A stretch of 47,226 bases of DNA from Brachionus koreanus (lineage: Eukaryota; Rotifera; Eurotatoria; Ploima; Brachionidae). The stretch lies in assembly GCA_016987375.1 (NCBI GenBank), contig PJRA01000220.1:269567-316792 (forward strand), read 5' to 3'. The notes beneath the pieces are model-generated. The model ran no database searches. It was not told where the DNA came from and saw only the letters and a program-made list of their open reading frames with translations. The position numbers and the translations under genes were made by a program. This document shows positions 1-10,800 of the stretch, piece by piece; the first letter of the stretch is position 1; every line of letters starts with the position of its first letter.

Positions 1-391
1 AAATAAATTCTTTACATCAGAAAAAAAAACAGAACTTAATATCATTTTTATTTTTTGAGATATTCGCTTTTAATTTTTGTCCATTTACTTATGCATCACC
101 CGTTAATTCATCCAAGTTAATGTTTTTAATTTTTGCCAAATTAATGTTTTAATATAACGATGTTATCCAAAAAATGAATAAAAAAAAATCTTATTTTTAC
201 CTATTGATTGAATTTTCAATTTTCAAGATTAAATCAAGCGTTTAGGAAAAGTTAAAGTGAACATTAAAGTAAGAGAAATACATGGCAGCAAATGACAAAG
301 CGCATGGAGAACAAAAAAGTACTTTATAAATATAGAAAATTGATATTATAGAAAAATATTTTTACTGTACAAAGAAACATAGAAATGATAG

Positions 392-567
392 TCAAAAAGA
401 ATTTTAAAATCTCAGCTTAAATAAAGGGAATCCTCTATCCCCGAGCCAAAAGGATGTTGTGCCTTGACAACCAAAAAAAGATTTTCACACACAATCGACA
501 AATTTTTTTTTGGCTCGGGTATAGAGGATTCTCTTTATTTAAGCTGAGATTTTAAAGTTCTTTTTGA
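392..567. repeat. Foldback MITE-like element with 57-bp inverted arms
   Basis: Left arm 392-448 and right arm 511-567 are reverse complements over 57 nt with three mismatches, separated by a 62-nt spacer. The arms share the core CTCAGCTTAAATAAAG and end inward at GAGCCA/TGGCTC. No coding capacity. No clear target-site duplication could be assigned, so the superfamily is open. Confidence 0.8.
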
Positions 568-1011
568 ATATGCTAATCTTATTCTGCTAGATATTTTTTT
601 CATAGTATATTTTAACCAAAATTTTTTAAAAATAACTTTAAATTGTAAATAAGTCTATCTTTCGAGCTTGAATCTATTTTCTAAAAAATAAAAAAAACGA
701 GGATGGTCTCTTTAAATTGCAGAGGCTTTAGTTTTTGAAAAAAATATTCAGGAGAAGCTAAAAAGATCAAAGAGAGGTATATTTAACACTAAAAAGCATA
801 ATATCAGCAAACTAGATTTTACTTGTGAAAAATAGACAATACCTCGACTTGAGACGTTGATATTGACCACGTTAGAAGAAGCAGAGATTATCTCATTGAC
901 TTTTTCAAATATGTAATGGGGGGTTAATCAATAATTACACATGGATACTTTTAAATAGTTATGGTTAGTTGATGACAATAATTGTTGAGGCCTAACAATT
1001 TATGTATTTTT
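568..1011. other. Intergenic AT-rich sequence, no gene seen
   Basis: No open frame of useful length. A short stretch near 700-780 (+) reads vaguely like a LINE endonuclease start (SLNCRGF) but decays at once, so I do not call it. Confidence 0.5.
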
Positions 1012-1222
1012 CTTGCTCTCTCGTTCTTAGAATAAACCCATAAGTTCGTGTTAAGAACATGGGTCTATAATTAAGACAAGATGTGAAATAGATGTCTTAT
1101 CAGCATCTAGAAGCATCTGCTTCTGAGGTACATGACAATCATATTAATTCTTATTAATCTTTGTGGATCAGTTGAGGAACTGATGTTTAAGTGATACGTG
1201 GGGTGTATTACATATCCCCCGC
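1012..1222 (+). repeat. Dispersed repeat, copy A
   Basis: This stretch reappears in the same orientation at 37480-37672. Shared blocks include CAGCATCTAGAAGC, TCTGCTTCTGAGGTACATGA and GATGTTTAAGTGATA. Copy A is preceded by TGTTGAGGCCTAACA near 985 and ends near GTATTACA, so it could be an LTR (TG...CA). No paired LTR, primer-binding site or duplication is visible. Confidence 0.7.
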
Positions 1223-1340
1223 TCTTTAGATATCATCGTCTCTGATGATTTTTTTTAATTTGAATTATTATTTATGCATACATAAAAAGTTAGTTGAAAA
1301 AATAATAACAAAAATTAATAATTAAAATAGTAGTTACGAA

Positions 1341-2024
1341 TTCTCTAATGGTTGTCCCTAAAATGCGGAAGCAGAATAATTATAAAAATATTACTGTGCG
1401 GAGACGGAAAATAATGTACTAAAATGCGAAAACAAAAAATTTTTTTAATAATTTTATTTAGTAAAAAACGAGTTTTAACCGAGTTATTTAATTAATACGA
1501 AAAAAATATATGTACAGATTTTTTTATAAGCTCATACAAGATTCTGAACAATAACATATACCAGTTTGTTTAAAAATTTAAAAAAAAAAGGAGAAATTTG
1601 ATTAAGATAAAGGATTTAATTTTCAAAATTAAAAGCAACAAATAAAAACAAAAATTGAATTTTAAGTCAAAGCATCAAGTTTTTAAAAAATTGTTAAAAT
1701 TAAATTTTAGGTGTATGATAAGACTTAATTTTTTTCTTAAGTTATTTCAGAATAAAATTAATTTTTTCCAGAAAATTTCATTTTAATTCACTTAATATTT
1801 CTCAAGATTATAAATTGAAATTTCAAAAGATGTAAAAAAACAAGATTTGCTATTTGTTATAAATAGATTGCAGCAATTAAGAAGTTTTTCCGCATTTTAG
1901 AAAATTGTTTTCCGCATCCGCATTTTAGTATTGCATATTTTCGGACAAATAACCGTTCCACATTTTAGGTTGTCATTTTCCGTTCTGCATCCGTTTCTGC
2001 AGTTTAGGGACAACCTTCTCTAAT
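1341..2024. mobile_element. Non-autonomous Mutator-like MITE with 9-bp target-site duplication
   Basis: The element proper is 1350-2015. It is bounded by terminal inverted repeats whose outer 13 bp (GGTTGTCCCTAAA) match perfectly; similarity continues more loosely inward, with repeated AAAATGCGG-type motifs at both ends. TTCTCTAAT occurs directly before (1341-1349) and directly after (2016-2024), a perfect 9-bp target-site duplication. A 9-bp duplication is typical of the Mutator/MULE superfamily. The AT-rich interior codes for nothing, so it would need a transposase in trans. Confidence 0.75.
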
Positions 2025-2039
2025 CAACTCATTTGTCGT

Positions 2040-2905
2040 TTCATTCAATTGCTCGGTGGCCGTGATTTCTTTGCTTCTATGTTCTACCAATTGTATAGTA
2101 TGGAGCTGAAGCAGTCATATCCATTGAATATGTCCAACTCAACTTTGAAAGCTTCTGTGAATTTGGATTTGATAACATTATCAGGCAACCTATTCCATTA
2201 AGGGACAACTCTATTTAAGAAGAAAACATGCCGAGCAGACACCTTAGTTTTGCAAGAAAACTTTACCTATGCATTCTCATACTATTTCCTTTTAATATTA
2301 CCCTTTTCTCTTCTGATACGGATAGCGTAACTTTTGATAGCTGAGCATTTTCCAGTCCACTGGCTAGTTTATACATTTCGATCAAATCTCATCTTATTCT
2401 TCTTTCACTCAGTTTTGCTAGCTCTATCTTCAATAATCTCCTTTCATAGCCAATAGTTTATAAGTCATAGGTATTTTTGTGGCCCGTTCCTGGACTTTTT
2501 ATAATGCATTTAAATCCGTCTTTTTACTTGTATTCCACACGTTCAATCTTCCAAAATGCATAACTTTGCACTTTTTGGCACACAAACCCATGCCCCAAAC
2601 TTTTATCCATGTAACTTCATTTTTTCATAAACTTGATTTACAATAGCTAATATTTTTGAATCATCAGCATACATCTTCCTTATTTGAAACACAATCTGGA
2701 AGGTGATTTATGTATAGAATGAATAATATTGGTCCAAAAACAGATCCTGGATGAACTCTTAAAACCGCAGACCATTTAGATACAGAGTTTCCATGGACTA
2801 CACGCTGAGTTCGATTACATAAGAAATCATCAAACCATTTTATCATTTGTTTCCCTAGACCATATGCTCCTAGCTTATGTAGAAGGCGTTTTTGTAGTAC
2901 TGTAA
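2040..2905 (-). pseudogene. Degenerate CR1/L2-like LINE reverse transcriptase, 3' part
   Basis: Reading leftwards, the minus strand gives HKLGAYGLGKQMIKWFDDFL, then a damaged PGSVFGPILFILYIN (RT motif expected as PQGSVLGP), then MYADDSKILAIV (the YADD catalytic box). It ends near 2180-2230 with FLNRVVP.WNRLPDNV, the usual LINE 3' terminus. Several stops and frameshifts interrupt it. It abuts the MITE at 1350-2015. Non-LTR family is clear; CR1/L2 clade is inferred from the terminal motif. Confidence 0.8.
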
Positions 2906-2934
2906 TTTTTTCTCAAGATCATGTATGCAACTAG

Positions 2935-3190
2935 TGAGTTTTTTTTCCGACAGGACGACGCTTTCTGAATACGGATATCGGATGAGACATGGGCTCTGAT
3001 AGCTGAGAGAGGGGAAATTAAGTAAAAAATGCTTCAAGCAAAATCTGACCGAATTCGGGAGAAACAAGAAGCATCATAAAGTATTAAAAACAGGCTTGTG
3101 AAAAAAGGAGCAATGCGGGACAAAAGATATTATATAAACCAGTGTGCAAGCGAAGCAGAAAAAGCCAGTTCGAAGGGAGACCTACACATG
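2935..3190 (+). pseudogene. RTE-like LINE fragment (linker between endonuclease and RT)
   Basis: The plus strand reads [20 protein letters not shown] followed by GDLH, a block typical of RTE-type LINEs between endonuclease and reverse transcriptase. A related copy ([13 protein letters not shown]) lies at 28712 in a dynein intron. Upstream in-frame stops show it is dead. Confidence 0.65.
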
Positions 3191-3508
3191 CATCACAATG
3201 AATAAAATTATTTTAAAATATGTATAATTATCTAGGAAAAGGTTAACGGCAAATTATATTTTAATTTTAGTTATAAATATTGTTCATTTTATAATTCAAA
3301 AATTTTAAATTATTTTCTGTTGATTTGGTTACTAAGTAAAAAATATTTTTCTTTAAAAAATTTCTTTTATTATAAACTCAAAAATGAATGAAAAAAATCT
3401 TATTTTTTACCTAAATTAAACAAAGGTAATGAAAATACTTTTTGGATAATTTTAAAATTAGTTTTTTGTAAGATATAAAAATTCATTTTTTATTCTAGAT
3501 TTAAAAAA

Positions 3509-4417
3509 ATGACATATTTGAATGTAAAGTCAGCTTTATTTTTCTCATGTTGTTTAGTTCTATTTTTTGTTTTAACAATAAATTTAAAAAAAGATTCAAA
3601 TATTTTAAACAATAACTTTTTCCCAAAATTACACGATTATTTTCCAAATGATCAAACATTGAATAGAAATACATTTGAGCAGTCTTTGCTTAAAAATTCC
3701 AAGTGGTCAAAAATTCTCAACGGCAGCAAAGCTCAGCAAAAAATTGATTCAAAGATTATTTTGGAAACGCTTCGCTTTATGATTACAGAAACAGACGAAA
3801 ATGATCCAGAGCTGATCGAATTTGTCAAGAGTTTAATACGTCCACCATCAAGCAAAGGAATTAAATTGAATAATCCAAAAAGAGTTGATTTTAGCCAGTT
3901 TGGAGAGTCGCTAAGGGCTGATAAAATGCTAAAAGGCATGAGAAATGGATTTATGATTGAGGCTGGTGCACTAGACGGAGAACTATTTTCTAATTCAATA
4001 TTTTTCGAGCGAGAGAGAAATTGGTCTGGCATACTGATAGAGCCTCTGCCTCTTTCATATGAGAAAATCATTAAAAAGAACAGAAAAATGTATTCTATCA
4101 ATGCATGCATTGCCAAGAAAACTCCAATGGTTGCCAAATTTAGAATGTACAAATCAGGCGCTTATTCTGGTCGAAACAAAATTTTCGTAGAAAAGAAAAA
4201 AATTCCATCTTCATTTGAATATGTTTATGTTCCGTGCTTTTCGCTCAAGACAATACTCTCAGCCATTGATGTGAATAAAGTGGACTTTTTTTCTTTAGAT
4301 GTCGAAGGCGGTGAATGGGATGTTTTAAACAGCATTGATTTCGATAAAATGGAAATAAATTCGTTTGTGATTGAATTTACAAAGACTTCTAAAGAGGAGC
4401 TTATTTTTAAAGAGTAA
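3509..4417 (+). CDS. FkbM-family (Star-like) type II membrane protein with methyltransferase fold
   Basis: A 302-residue protein with a hydrophobic segment at about residues 8-25 and no obvious cleavage site, suggesting a signal anchor in the secretory pathway. The C-terminal half carries the FkbM/Methyltransf_21 fold: a SAM-site-like block FMIEAGALDGELFSNS (148-163), LIEPLP (176-181) and DFFSLDVEGGEWDVL (259-273). The preceding DFSQFGESLRADKML block recalls the Drosophila Star group, membrane proteins of secretory trafficking; methyl-transfer activity is not established for that group. TATTCTAG just before the ATG could be a 3' splice site for a 5'UTR intron. The end (KEELIFKE) is some 25-40 residues earlier than FkbM domains usually end. 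AAAGA/GTAAAA at the stop could be a splice donor, so the true C-terminus may lie in an unidentified further exon. Confidence 0.8.
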   Translation: MTYLNVKSALFFSCCLVLFFVLTINLKKDSNILNNNFFPKLHDYFPNDQTLNRNTFEQSLLKNSKWSKILNGSKAQQKIDSKIILETLRFMITETDENDPELIEFVKSLIRPPSSKGIKLNNPKRVDFSQFGESLRADKMLKGMRNGFMIEAGALDGELFSNSIFFERERNWSGILIEPLPLSYEKIIKKNRKMYSINACIAKKTPMVAKFRMYKSGAYSGRNKIFVEKKKIPSSFEYVYVPCFSLKTILSAIDVNKVDFFSLDVEGGEWDVLNSIDFDKMEINSFVIEFTKTSKEELIFKE

Positions 4418-5379
4418 AAATTATTCTTGGTACCTAACTGACCAAAGCAATATTTATATGACCAAAAATAATTAATTTTTAAAAATAAATTTTAACATGT
4501 AATTTTCATTTCAAAAGCTGGCAAAAGTAAAATTATCACTTCAAAAATTTTCTTCATTAAACAATTACAATTTGAACAATTAGAACAGATGATTTTAGAA
4601 TTTAGTATAAATAGTCTTAATAATTAAATATAAAAAATTAAACAAATATCTAAATAAAATAATTTAAGGCTGTTTAATCGATACAACAAAACCCATTCAT
4701 TCAAAAATTATTTAAAACTAATTCTTGGTCAGCCAGGCCTTGTTGATTTATTATGTGTCTCATTGGTATCATTATTTTATGCTGCAGTTCTCTTATTTTT
4801 CTGAATTAGTTATACCATTTTACTATCAGTTTTATCGTTTAGGCGACCAATTATCTGACAATTGAGTGCAGGAGATTTTAAATTTCTATAAACTTGGTTG
4901 TTTTAAAATGAACAAAAAACAAGGTGTGTCGAAAATCTAGGAAAGGAAATTCCAAGAAGAGGAAAAAAAGGAGAAAGGAACAAAAAAGCGTACAAGTATG
5001 CTTTAAAAGTTAGCTTGAAAGTCCACCAAATTATTTTTAATTTGAAATAAGCACCAAAAAATACTAAACGTCGCTCCATTAGTTAAAGTCTATTTAGTTT
5101 CATTCTTTCAAAAAAGATTTTATGTTTTGTTGCAATCACGAAAAAATATTTATAAAATTTTTTAATTGTAAAGTAAATGATTATTATACAACTAATGAGA
5201 TAGAGGGTGCAAACAATCAACCAAAAAAATTGGTTGAAAATAAAAGAAAAACACTACTGAGATCTGCCAATTATTTGAAAGATTTTCACAAACCCAGAAA
5301 AATAAATAAATCTATCATGGCAATGCCGATGCACTCTACCTATAATTTGTTTAAGCTGTTCGTAGAATATTGATTTTTT
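4418..5379. other. Intergenic region downstream of the FkbM gene
   Basis: An AATAAA at 4484-4489 is a plausible poly(A) signal about 70 nt after the stop. An 83-codon open frame at 5122-5373 (+) is lysine/asparagine rich with no recognisable motif, and I do not consider it a gene. Otherwise nothing seen. Confidence 0.4.
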
Positions 5380-5720
5380 TTTTCGTCACTAGCCTCGTTA
5401 GTTGGCGAATAGCATTGAAATATTGCATTGCTGCACTTTTAGACGTGTGCGAATCAGCCTTTCATTTATTGGTTTCCATTCCATCATGGCATCCTATGCT
5501 TATTTTTAAAGCATTGTGCCTACGCTGTTTAGTCTTGTTTTTTCAGATCCAGAATACACGAAGGTCCATCTAAGATTGTTTATTTTGCCGGATTCTGTCC
5601 AGCCATTTTCACATATGCCTCATACCTATAAACTCTAGTTTTTTTCCATGAAAATTGGGCGCATCTTGATGTCTCGGACATAGTTTTGACAATTGGGTTT
5701 CTTAGGTTTCTGTCCTCTTT
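5380..5720 (-). pseudogene. RTE-type LINE endonuclease relic
   Basis: On the minus strand, GWTESGKINN, TFVYSGSEKTRLNSVGTML and DAMMEWKPINERLIRTRLKV are recognisable endonuclease/exonuclease/phosphatase blocks of RTE LINEs (often annotated 'craniofacial development protein 2-like'). Stops and frameshifts interrupt them. It may belong to the same family as the fragments at 2935 and 28712. Confidence 0.75.
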
Positions 5721-5759
5721 CTGCTTATGCAAAACTTAAGCATTGTTTTGATTATTATA

Positions 5760-6263
5760 TTTACCAAAGATGATACAATTTCCAATATCTAATTTAGGCA
5801 TAGGTTTTAGCTAAACAAATTTACTTTAGTCGACTAAATTTTAGCTAAGTTTACCAGACTAAGAAAAACCTCCATCACTAATCTAATTTAGTAAAATCGT
5901 TTTTATCAGAAATTTTAATTTTGATAAAAATAATTTTATAAAAAAACTAAAATATATAATTTAAAAGAACAGTACAAATTAATTTATCTATTAAACATCC
6001 TTTATTAATTATTAGAATAAAACTTAGATTCTTATTTACTAAGGTAATCCATTTGAATGTAAATGATTAGGTTATATTGATAAGTGCATTTAGAAAATAT
6101 TTTTAAGAGGGATATTTTGGCCTGATGGTCTAATGTTGATGCAACTAACCATCGTTCACTATTAGAATTCTTTTTCTGTTTTTTTGCTGGTGCTTTGAAC
6201 AAGTCTTAACCTAGTATAAAGCAGATCTAAGTTCAAATTTTTAACGTTTTCAAAAAGAATAGT
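5760..6263. other. Intergenic AT-rich sequence, no gene seen
   Basis: No coding signal or clear repeat between the LINE relic and the hAT-type element. Confidence 0.5.
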
Positions 6264-7184
6264 TTAATAACTAGTGTTGGGTAACGGTCAACTTTGGCCG
6301 GCCTGTATAAACGGCCTTTTTTGCCTAGAATTTAACGGTTGCATTTTAGACCGTCCGTAAATTGGCCGGCCGTATATGAGCCGTCTTTAAAAGTAACGGC
6401 CGTATGGTGGCCGGCCAAGTGACGGACCGACCATATGGTGGCAACAGAAAGGCCGTTAAACGGCCGACCGTGTGCAGACCGGCCGTTAATAATTGCAGAA
6501 AAATTAATAATTGTATTAGACAACTTTGCTGTATAGTTTTTAAAAAAAAGGAAATTATTTTCTTATTTATATTTTTCATAATCTAAAATTTAAAAAAAAT
6601 TATATTAAATTTGATTTTATTTTCTAAGCTTGGTTTCAAATTTTGTTTTAAAAATAAACTATAAGTTTAATTAGATTTTCATAACTTATTTAAAGTTCAT
6701 CATTTATCCTTTGAAGTTTATTTTTTAATATATTAAAGCCTTTTTTATCTTAAAAAATCAAAAATTCGAATTAAAAATTTATTCAATTTATACTATTAAT
6801 AGATTCAATTTCAATCTTTGATAAAATAAAATAAATTTGGTTATTAAATGTCTAAATTATTTATAAATAAAAGATTTTTAAAAAATATGTAAAACATTAT
6901 CATCAAAAGTTACATAAAATAAGATATAAGATAAAAAAATTATAAATCTTAATGCCTATAAATTTTTTTAAACATCTAACTAAATTTTTATTTTGGACCG
7001 TGTGGTGGCCGGCCATTTCTCGGTCGGTTTTTTTGTTGGCCGCTGCTTCGCCGGCCATCCACAGTCCTTGACCGTTTAATCGACCGGCCGTGATTTGGCC
7101 GCTTGCAGGACAGGCCACGGTCTCGGTATTTTTTTTCTGGCCGGACACGTGGCCTCTTGGCCGGCCCCCAACACTATTAATAAC
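6264..7184. mobile_element. hAT-type non-autonomous element with GGCCGGCC-rich ends and 8-bp duplication
   Basis: The element is 6272-7176 (905 bp). It begins TAGTGTTGGG and ends with the reverse complement CCCAACACTA. TTAATAAC flanks it on both sides (6264-6271 and 7177-7184), an 8-bp target-site duplication as expected of hAT. The two ends (about 6290-6490 and 6995-7166) are GC-rich and packed with GGCCGGCC (6296, 6364, 6409, 7007, 7159) and ACGGCC variants; the centre is as AT-rich as the genome. No transposase is encoded. The repeated octamers look like subterminal transposase-binding sites, which is inference. Confidence 0.8.
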
Positions 7185-7312
7185 TTTTGCTAAAAACAAG
7201 AGTGATTAATATCTTGGAGTATTTTACCAAATATTTTTAGTTATTTGTCTAGTCAATATTATCTTGAGTTTTAGTGAGCCTGTGTATAAAATAAATTTAT
7301 TTATAAATAATT

Positions 7313-7318
7313 TTTATT
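7313..7318 (-). terminator. Candidate poly(A) signal of the dynein gene
   Basis: AATAAA on the minus strand about 100 nt after the dynein stop codon; another lies at 7296-7301. The region is so AT-rich that chance matches are likely. Confidence 0.3.
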
Positions 7319-7417
7319 TAACAAAATATAATAAAAATAATAATAATTTATAAAATAACATTTCTTTTAAAAATTTTGAATTTTTCACTTTGCAACTAAA
7401 ATTTTGTTCGTTTGTCT

Positions 7418-7891
7418 CTAATCAGTGTTGAGAATAAGACAAACACCTTGCAGAACCCAATGACTAAGATGTTCAGTCGTGAACAGGTCAGCCTCGAAAA
7501 CAAGGCCGACACCCATTGCGTTTCTTCTATCAGAAGTCGTATAAACAGGAGTACGGAATGTGTTTTGCAGTTTTAATTTATGTGCCTCAATCGGTATAAC
7601 TTTCATTACTGGCAAATCTTTAATCAACTCCTTTGGGTTTTGTTTTACCAGACAGTTATTTTTAGAGTCCCATCCAGCGCCTTCCAAGTACAGTCCGTGA
7701 ACAAAACAACCCTGGTGCGCTCTTTCAGTTACATCCTCCGGGTTTTGGTAGTTTGTCACTTGAGTATACAAAGTAGACTTGTCCAAGGGCCAGCCATTTT
7801 TGCGACAAGTAGCCTGAACTAATGCGGTCAAATAAGACTCTGGTATGTGCAGTCCTGATAGCCACATTACATTTGGTTCACTTTCATTTAT
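7418..7891 (-). CDS. DNAH10: DNAH10 exon 20, C-terminus
   Basis: Encodes [20 protein letters not shown] to the stop. It includes [20 protein letters not shown] and the canonical end [14 protein letters not shown], so the C-terminus is intact. Confidence 0.95.
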   Translation of the reverse strand: MNESEPNVMWLSGLHIPESYLTALVQATCRKNGWPLDKSTLYTQVTNYQNPEDVTERAHQGCFVHGLYLEGAGWDSKNNCLVKQNPKELIKDLPVMKVIPIEAHKLKLQNTFRTPVYTTSDRRNAMGVGLVFEADLFTTEHLSHWVLQGVCLILNTD

Positions 7892-10800
7892 CTAAAAACA
7901 AAAAAACATATAATTAAGCCAAATTGATTTTTCATTCTTAAATTAAAACAAACTAACCCAAGTGTTGTACTGTTGATTTCGTTTGTAGAAATGGTCCATC
8001 CAATTGCCCAAAGTTTTTTTAGTCGCTGGAGCCAACCGTCTCCACATTGATGGCAGTTGACCATTGAACAAAGCTCTTGATAAATCGTCCAATTCATTCG
8101 ACATTCCAACTTCTCCTTTGAGAGCCTTTTATTTACAAAAATTGATCAATTTTTTTTTTCTATTTTAAAAAAAAAATTAAATTTTTCTCACCCTCTTAAG
8201 AGTTGTCAATGAGCGGAACATGGTAGATATCAAACGATTAAATCGTTCTAATTCTTGTAGCAAAACAACTGTTGTTGGTGAAACATCCAGGCCGTATTTT
8301 TTTCTAATTTTATCAATGTCGTAAACAGGAGGTATTCGTTTAAGAATGTCAGTGGCTGTGTTGTCTATAAACTGGTCTCTGCTTATACCACCACCAGTTT
8401 CACCTTTTAAAGAATAAAATTTTAGAAAAAATCAAAAAGAAAAATTTCAAATATTCAGATTTATTACCAGTTTGAGGCTGAAGCTCGACCAATTGTTCCC
8501 ACATGTCTCGTGCAGATTTTGTGTAATAGCCAATTTCAGCATTTGGATTCAATCCGAATACTTCCGGTGTGTTATTCAAAGGCAATTGATCAATATAAAC
8601 TAAAATAGAATTTTTTTTTTATTAAAAACTTTATTAGATTATTAAATAAAGCGCTGGGCTAAAGCAAAGCTTTTTTTTAACTTTTAAATTGTATTAAACA
8701 ATTTTAAAAAAAGCTATATTATTTTTTAATAGAATTATATTTTGAAATTAGTCTTATAATAATAGAGCAAAGCTAGATAATGTCTCTATACAATAAACAC
8801 CGCGAGGATGATGTAAAATGTAAAAAATGAAATAAAATAATTAAATTTTAAAAAAATTAAAGTTTTTTTTTCTTCTTTCTTTCTTTTCGGATTAAGCTAG
8901 ATTTTTTTTTCATAATTGTGTAAGTCAAATGATATAATTAAGAACTAAGAAATAATTTTTTAAAATTTAAATTCTTAAAAACAAGTTTACTGGAATTTTG
9001 CCAAGTAAAATTTTGGTGAGTAGTTTTTTTTTCTAAGTTTTTGCTTAGAAAGCCTTTGTTAAGAGTTTTGGAATTTTTTTCTTGTTTCCCTTTAGTCATT
9101 GATCCAAATACAAAACAAAACTTTATTGAATCAGTTATTCCATGTTTCTAAGATTCTCGATTGTTTAGTATGATGATTGACTGTTGTTTTATAAACTGAG
9201 AAAAAAAAAGAAATAAGGTTGATATGATGTCCAGAATCCAAAGAATATAATCAAAATGAAACAAAAAATGCTCATTCACAGCAACATTAAATAACAAATG
9301 TAAGTGTTTAATCTGCTCCATTAGATAAACCCTGATGAAAATGCTTTATGCCTGCTGAATCACACATTTTCTTGTGATGCAAAACATACATATAAACCTA
9401 GCCAAGCATTGTGAATAATTCTGCATTCATAAATATTTTGAGACATTTGAATATATTAAGTCTAACATTCTATTCCATATAAAAACTTATTTTTAATAAT
9501 AATTTTTGAACATGATTATTTAAATTTGATCATAAACTTTGGCTCATTTTTAATAAAAATTAACTATTAAAAAAAGCATTATTGAAAAATTTTTTTGAAC
9601 AAAAAAAATGATTAGGATCCCATTATCAATCTGAATTGTTAGCGATTTTTAATCAAAAATAAAGACCATTGAAATAAACGACTTTTTTTATCTTGTTTTA
9701 TTCTAAACAAATACAAATTGTTTGATGGGTCAAAAAATTTTGCGTTTTATAAAAGGTTGGATACTTTGCATTTAAGCATTTTTGTTATTCTAAAATTTTA
9801 AGTCATTTTATGTTAAAATAAAAAGAATTTTATTCACTACAAAATGACATGTCCTAACTATGTTCAATTAACTCTAGAAAAAATTTATAAATTTAAAATT
9901 AAAATTTTATAAAGTATGCTAATCAGCAGTATCTCGTTGAATATAGTCTTGTAAAAACTGTGCATTTAATTTTATTTTAATTTTTTCTAATCTGATACAC
10001 ATGCCTGTGAAACAACAAATGATCACGCTCAGAACAAATGCAAAATAACATTCCAAACAATACACTTTATGTATAATTTTACAACATTCGACAAATGTTT
10101 ATTAATCATGCGATGGAATGCAATTGAAAAAGATTATTCTTATAACTTTGTTTTGGACTATATATTTCAAGGTTAATCAACAGGCTAGTGCCCATGTCAA
10201 TATTGACCGATTAACACCTCATTTATTTAATTTTATAAAAGTAATCATTAAACATTAAAAAAATTAAAATATTATTTAAAAAAGTAAAACATTGAAACAT
10301 TTAATTTAAATTTTTTGAATTTTTTTTCAAAATCTGTAAAAATCAAATTGATATTATTGAAAATAGATTGCTTGAAAGTTGAAAACTTAAACATTGATCT
10401 CTTGATCACAATAAATGTGATCTTTTTAATAATGCTGGTTTTGTGAACAAGACTGATCACCAAATCGATTATCACACAATATGTGATCAAAAAAATAAAA
10501 ATTGAAATTAAGGAAAAAACTTTTGTGATCAATGTTTTTATTTTTGTGATCAAATTTATCTTTATTTTATATATTATATATTGATAATTAAAATATAAAC
10601 TTTTCTTGTTAAAAAAGATGTCGCATTAATATTAGTCCAAAAAGATCAGAAATGCTATAAATCTTACTGCAAAAAATTTGGTAGAGTAATGAGTTTAAAG
10701 CAAAGAAAAAGATCTACCAATGCCAAGAATATCATTATTTCATGGCGATGTAGTTCTTGTGGAACATTTAAATCAATCTTTGAAGCCTGTGTTTGTTCAT

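Noticed and set aside
700..960. LINE endonuclease-like start (SLNCRGF)
   Set aside because: Only a handful of residues fit before stops; could be chance.
5370..5573. Hydrophobic plus-strand open frame
   Set aside because: The opposite strand carries clear LINE endonuclease blocks; this frame is its shadow.
6290..7166. GC-rich, CpG-containing stretch as a promoter or CpG island
   Set aside because: It is bounded exactly by hAT-type ends and an 8-bp duplication, so the composition belongs to the transposon.
10340..10560. TGATCA repeats as a CRISPR-like array or operator cluster
   Set aside because: Spacing is irregular, repeats are palindromic half-sites within inverted arms, and the host is a eukaryote.
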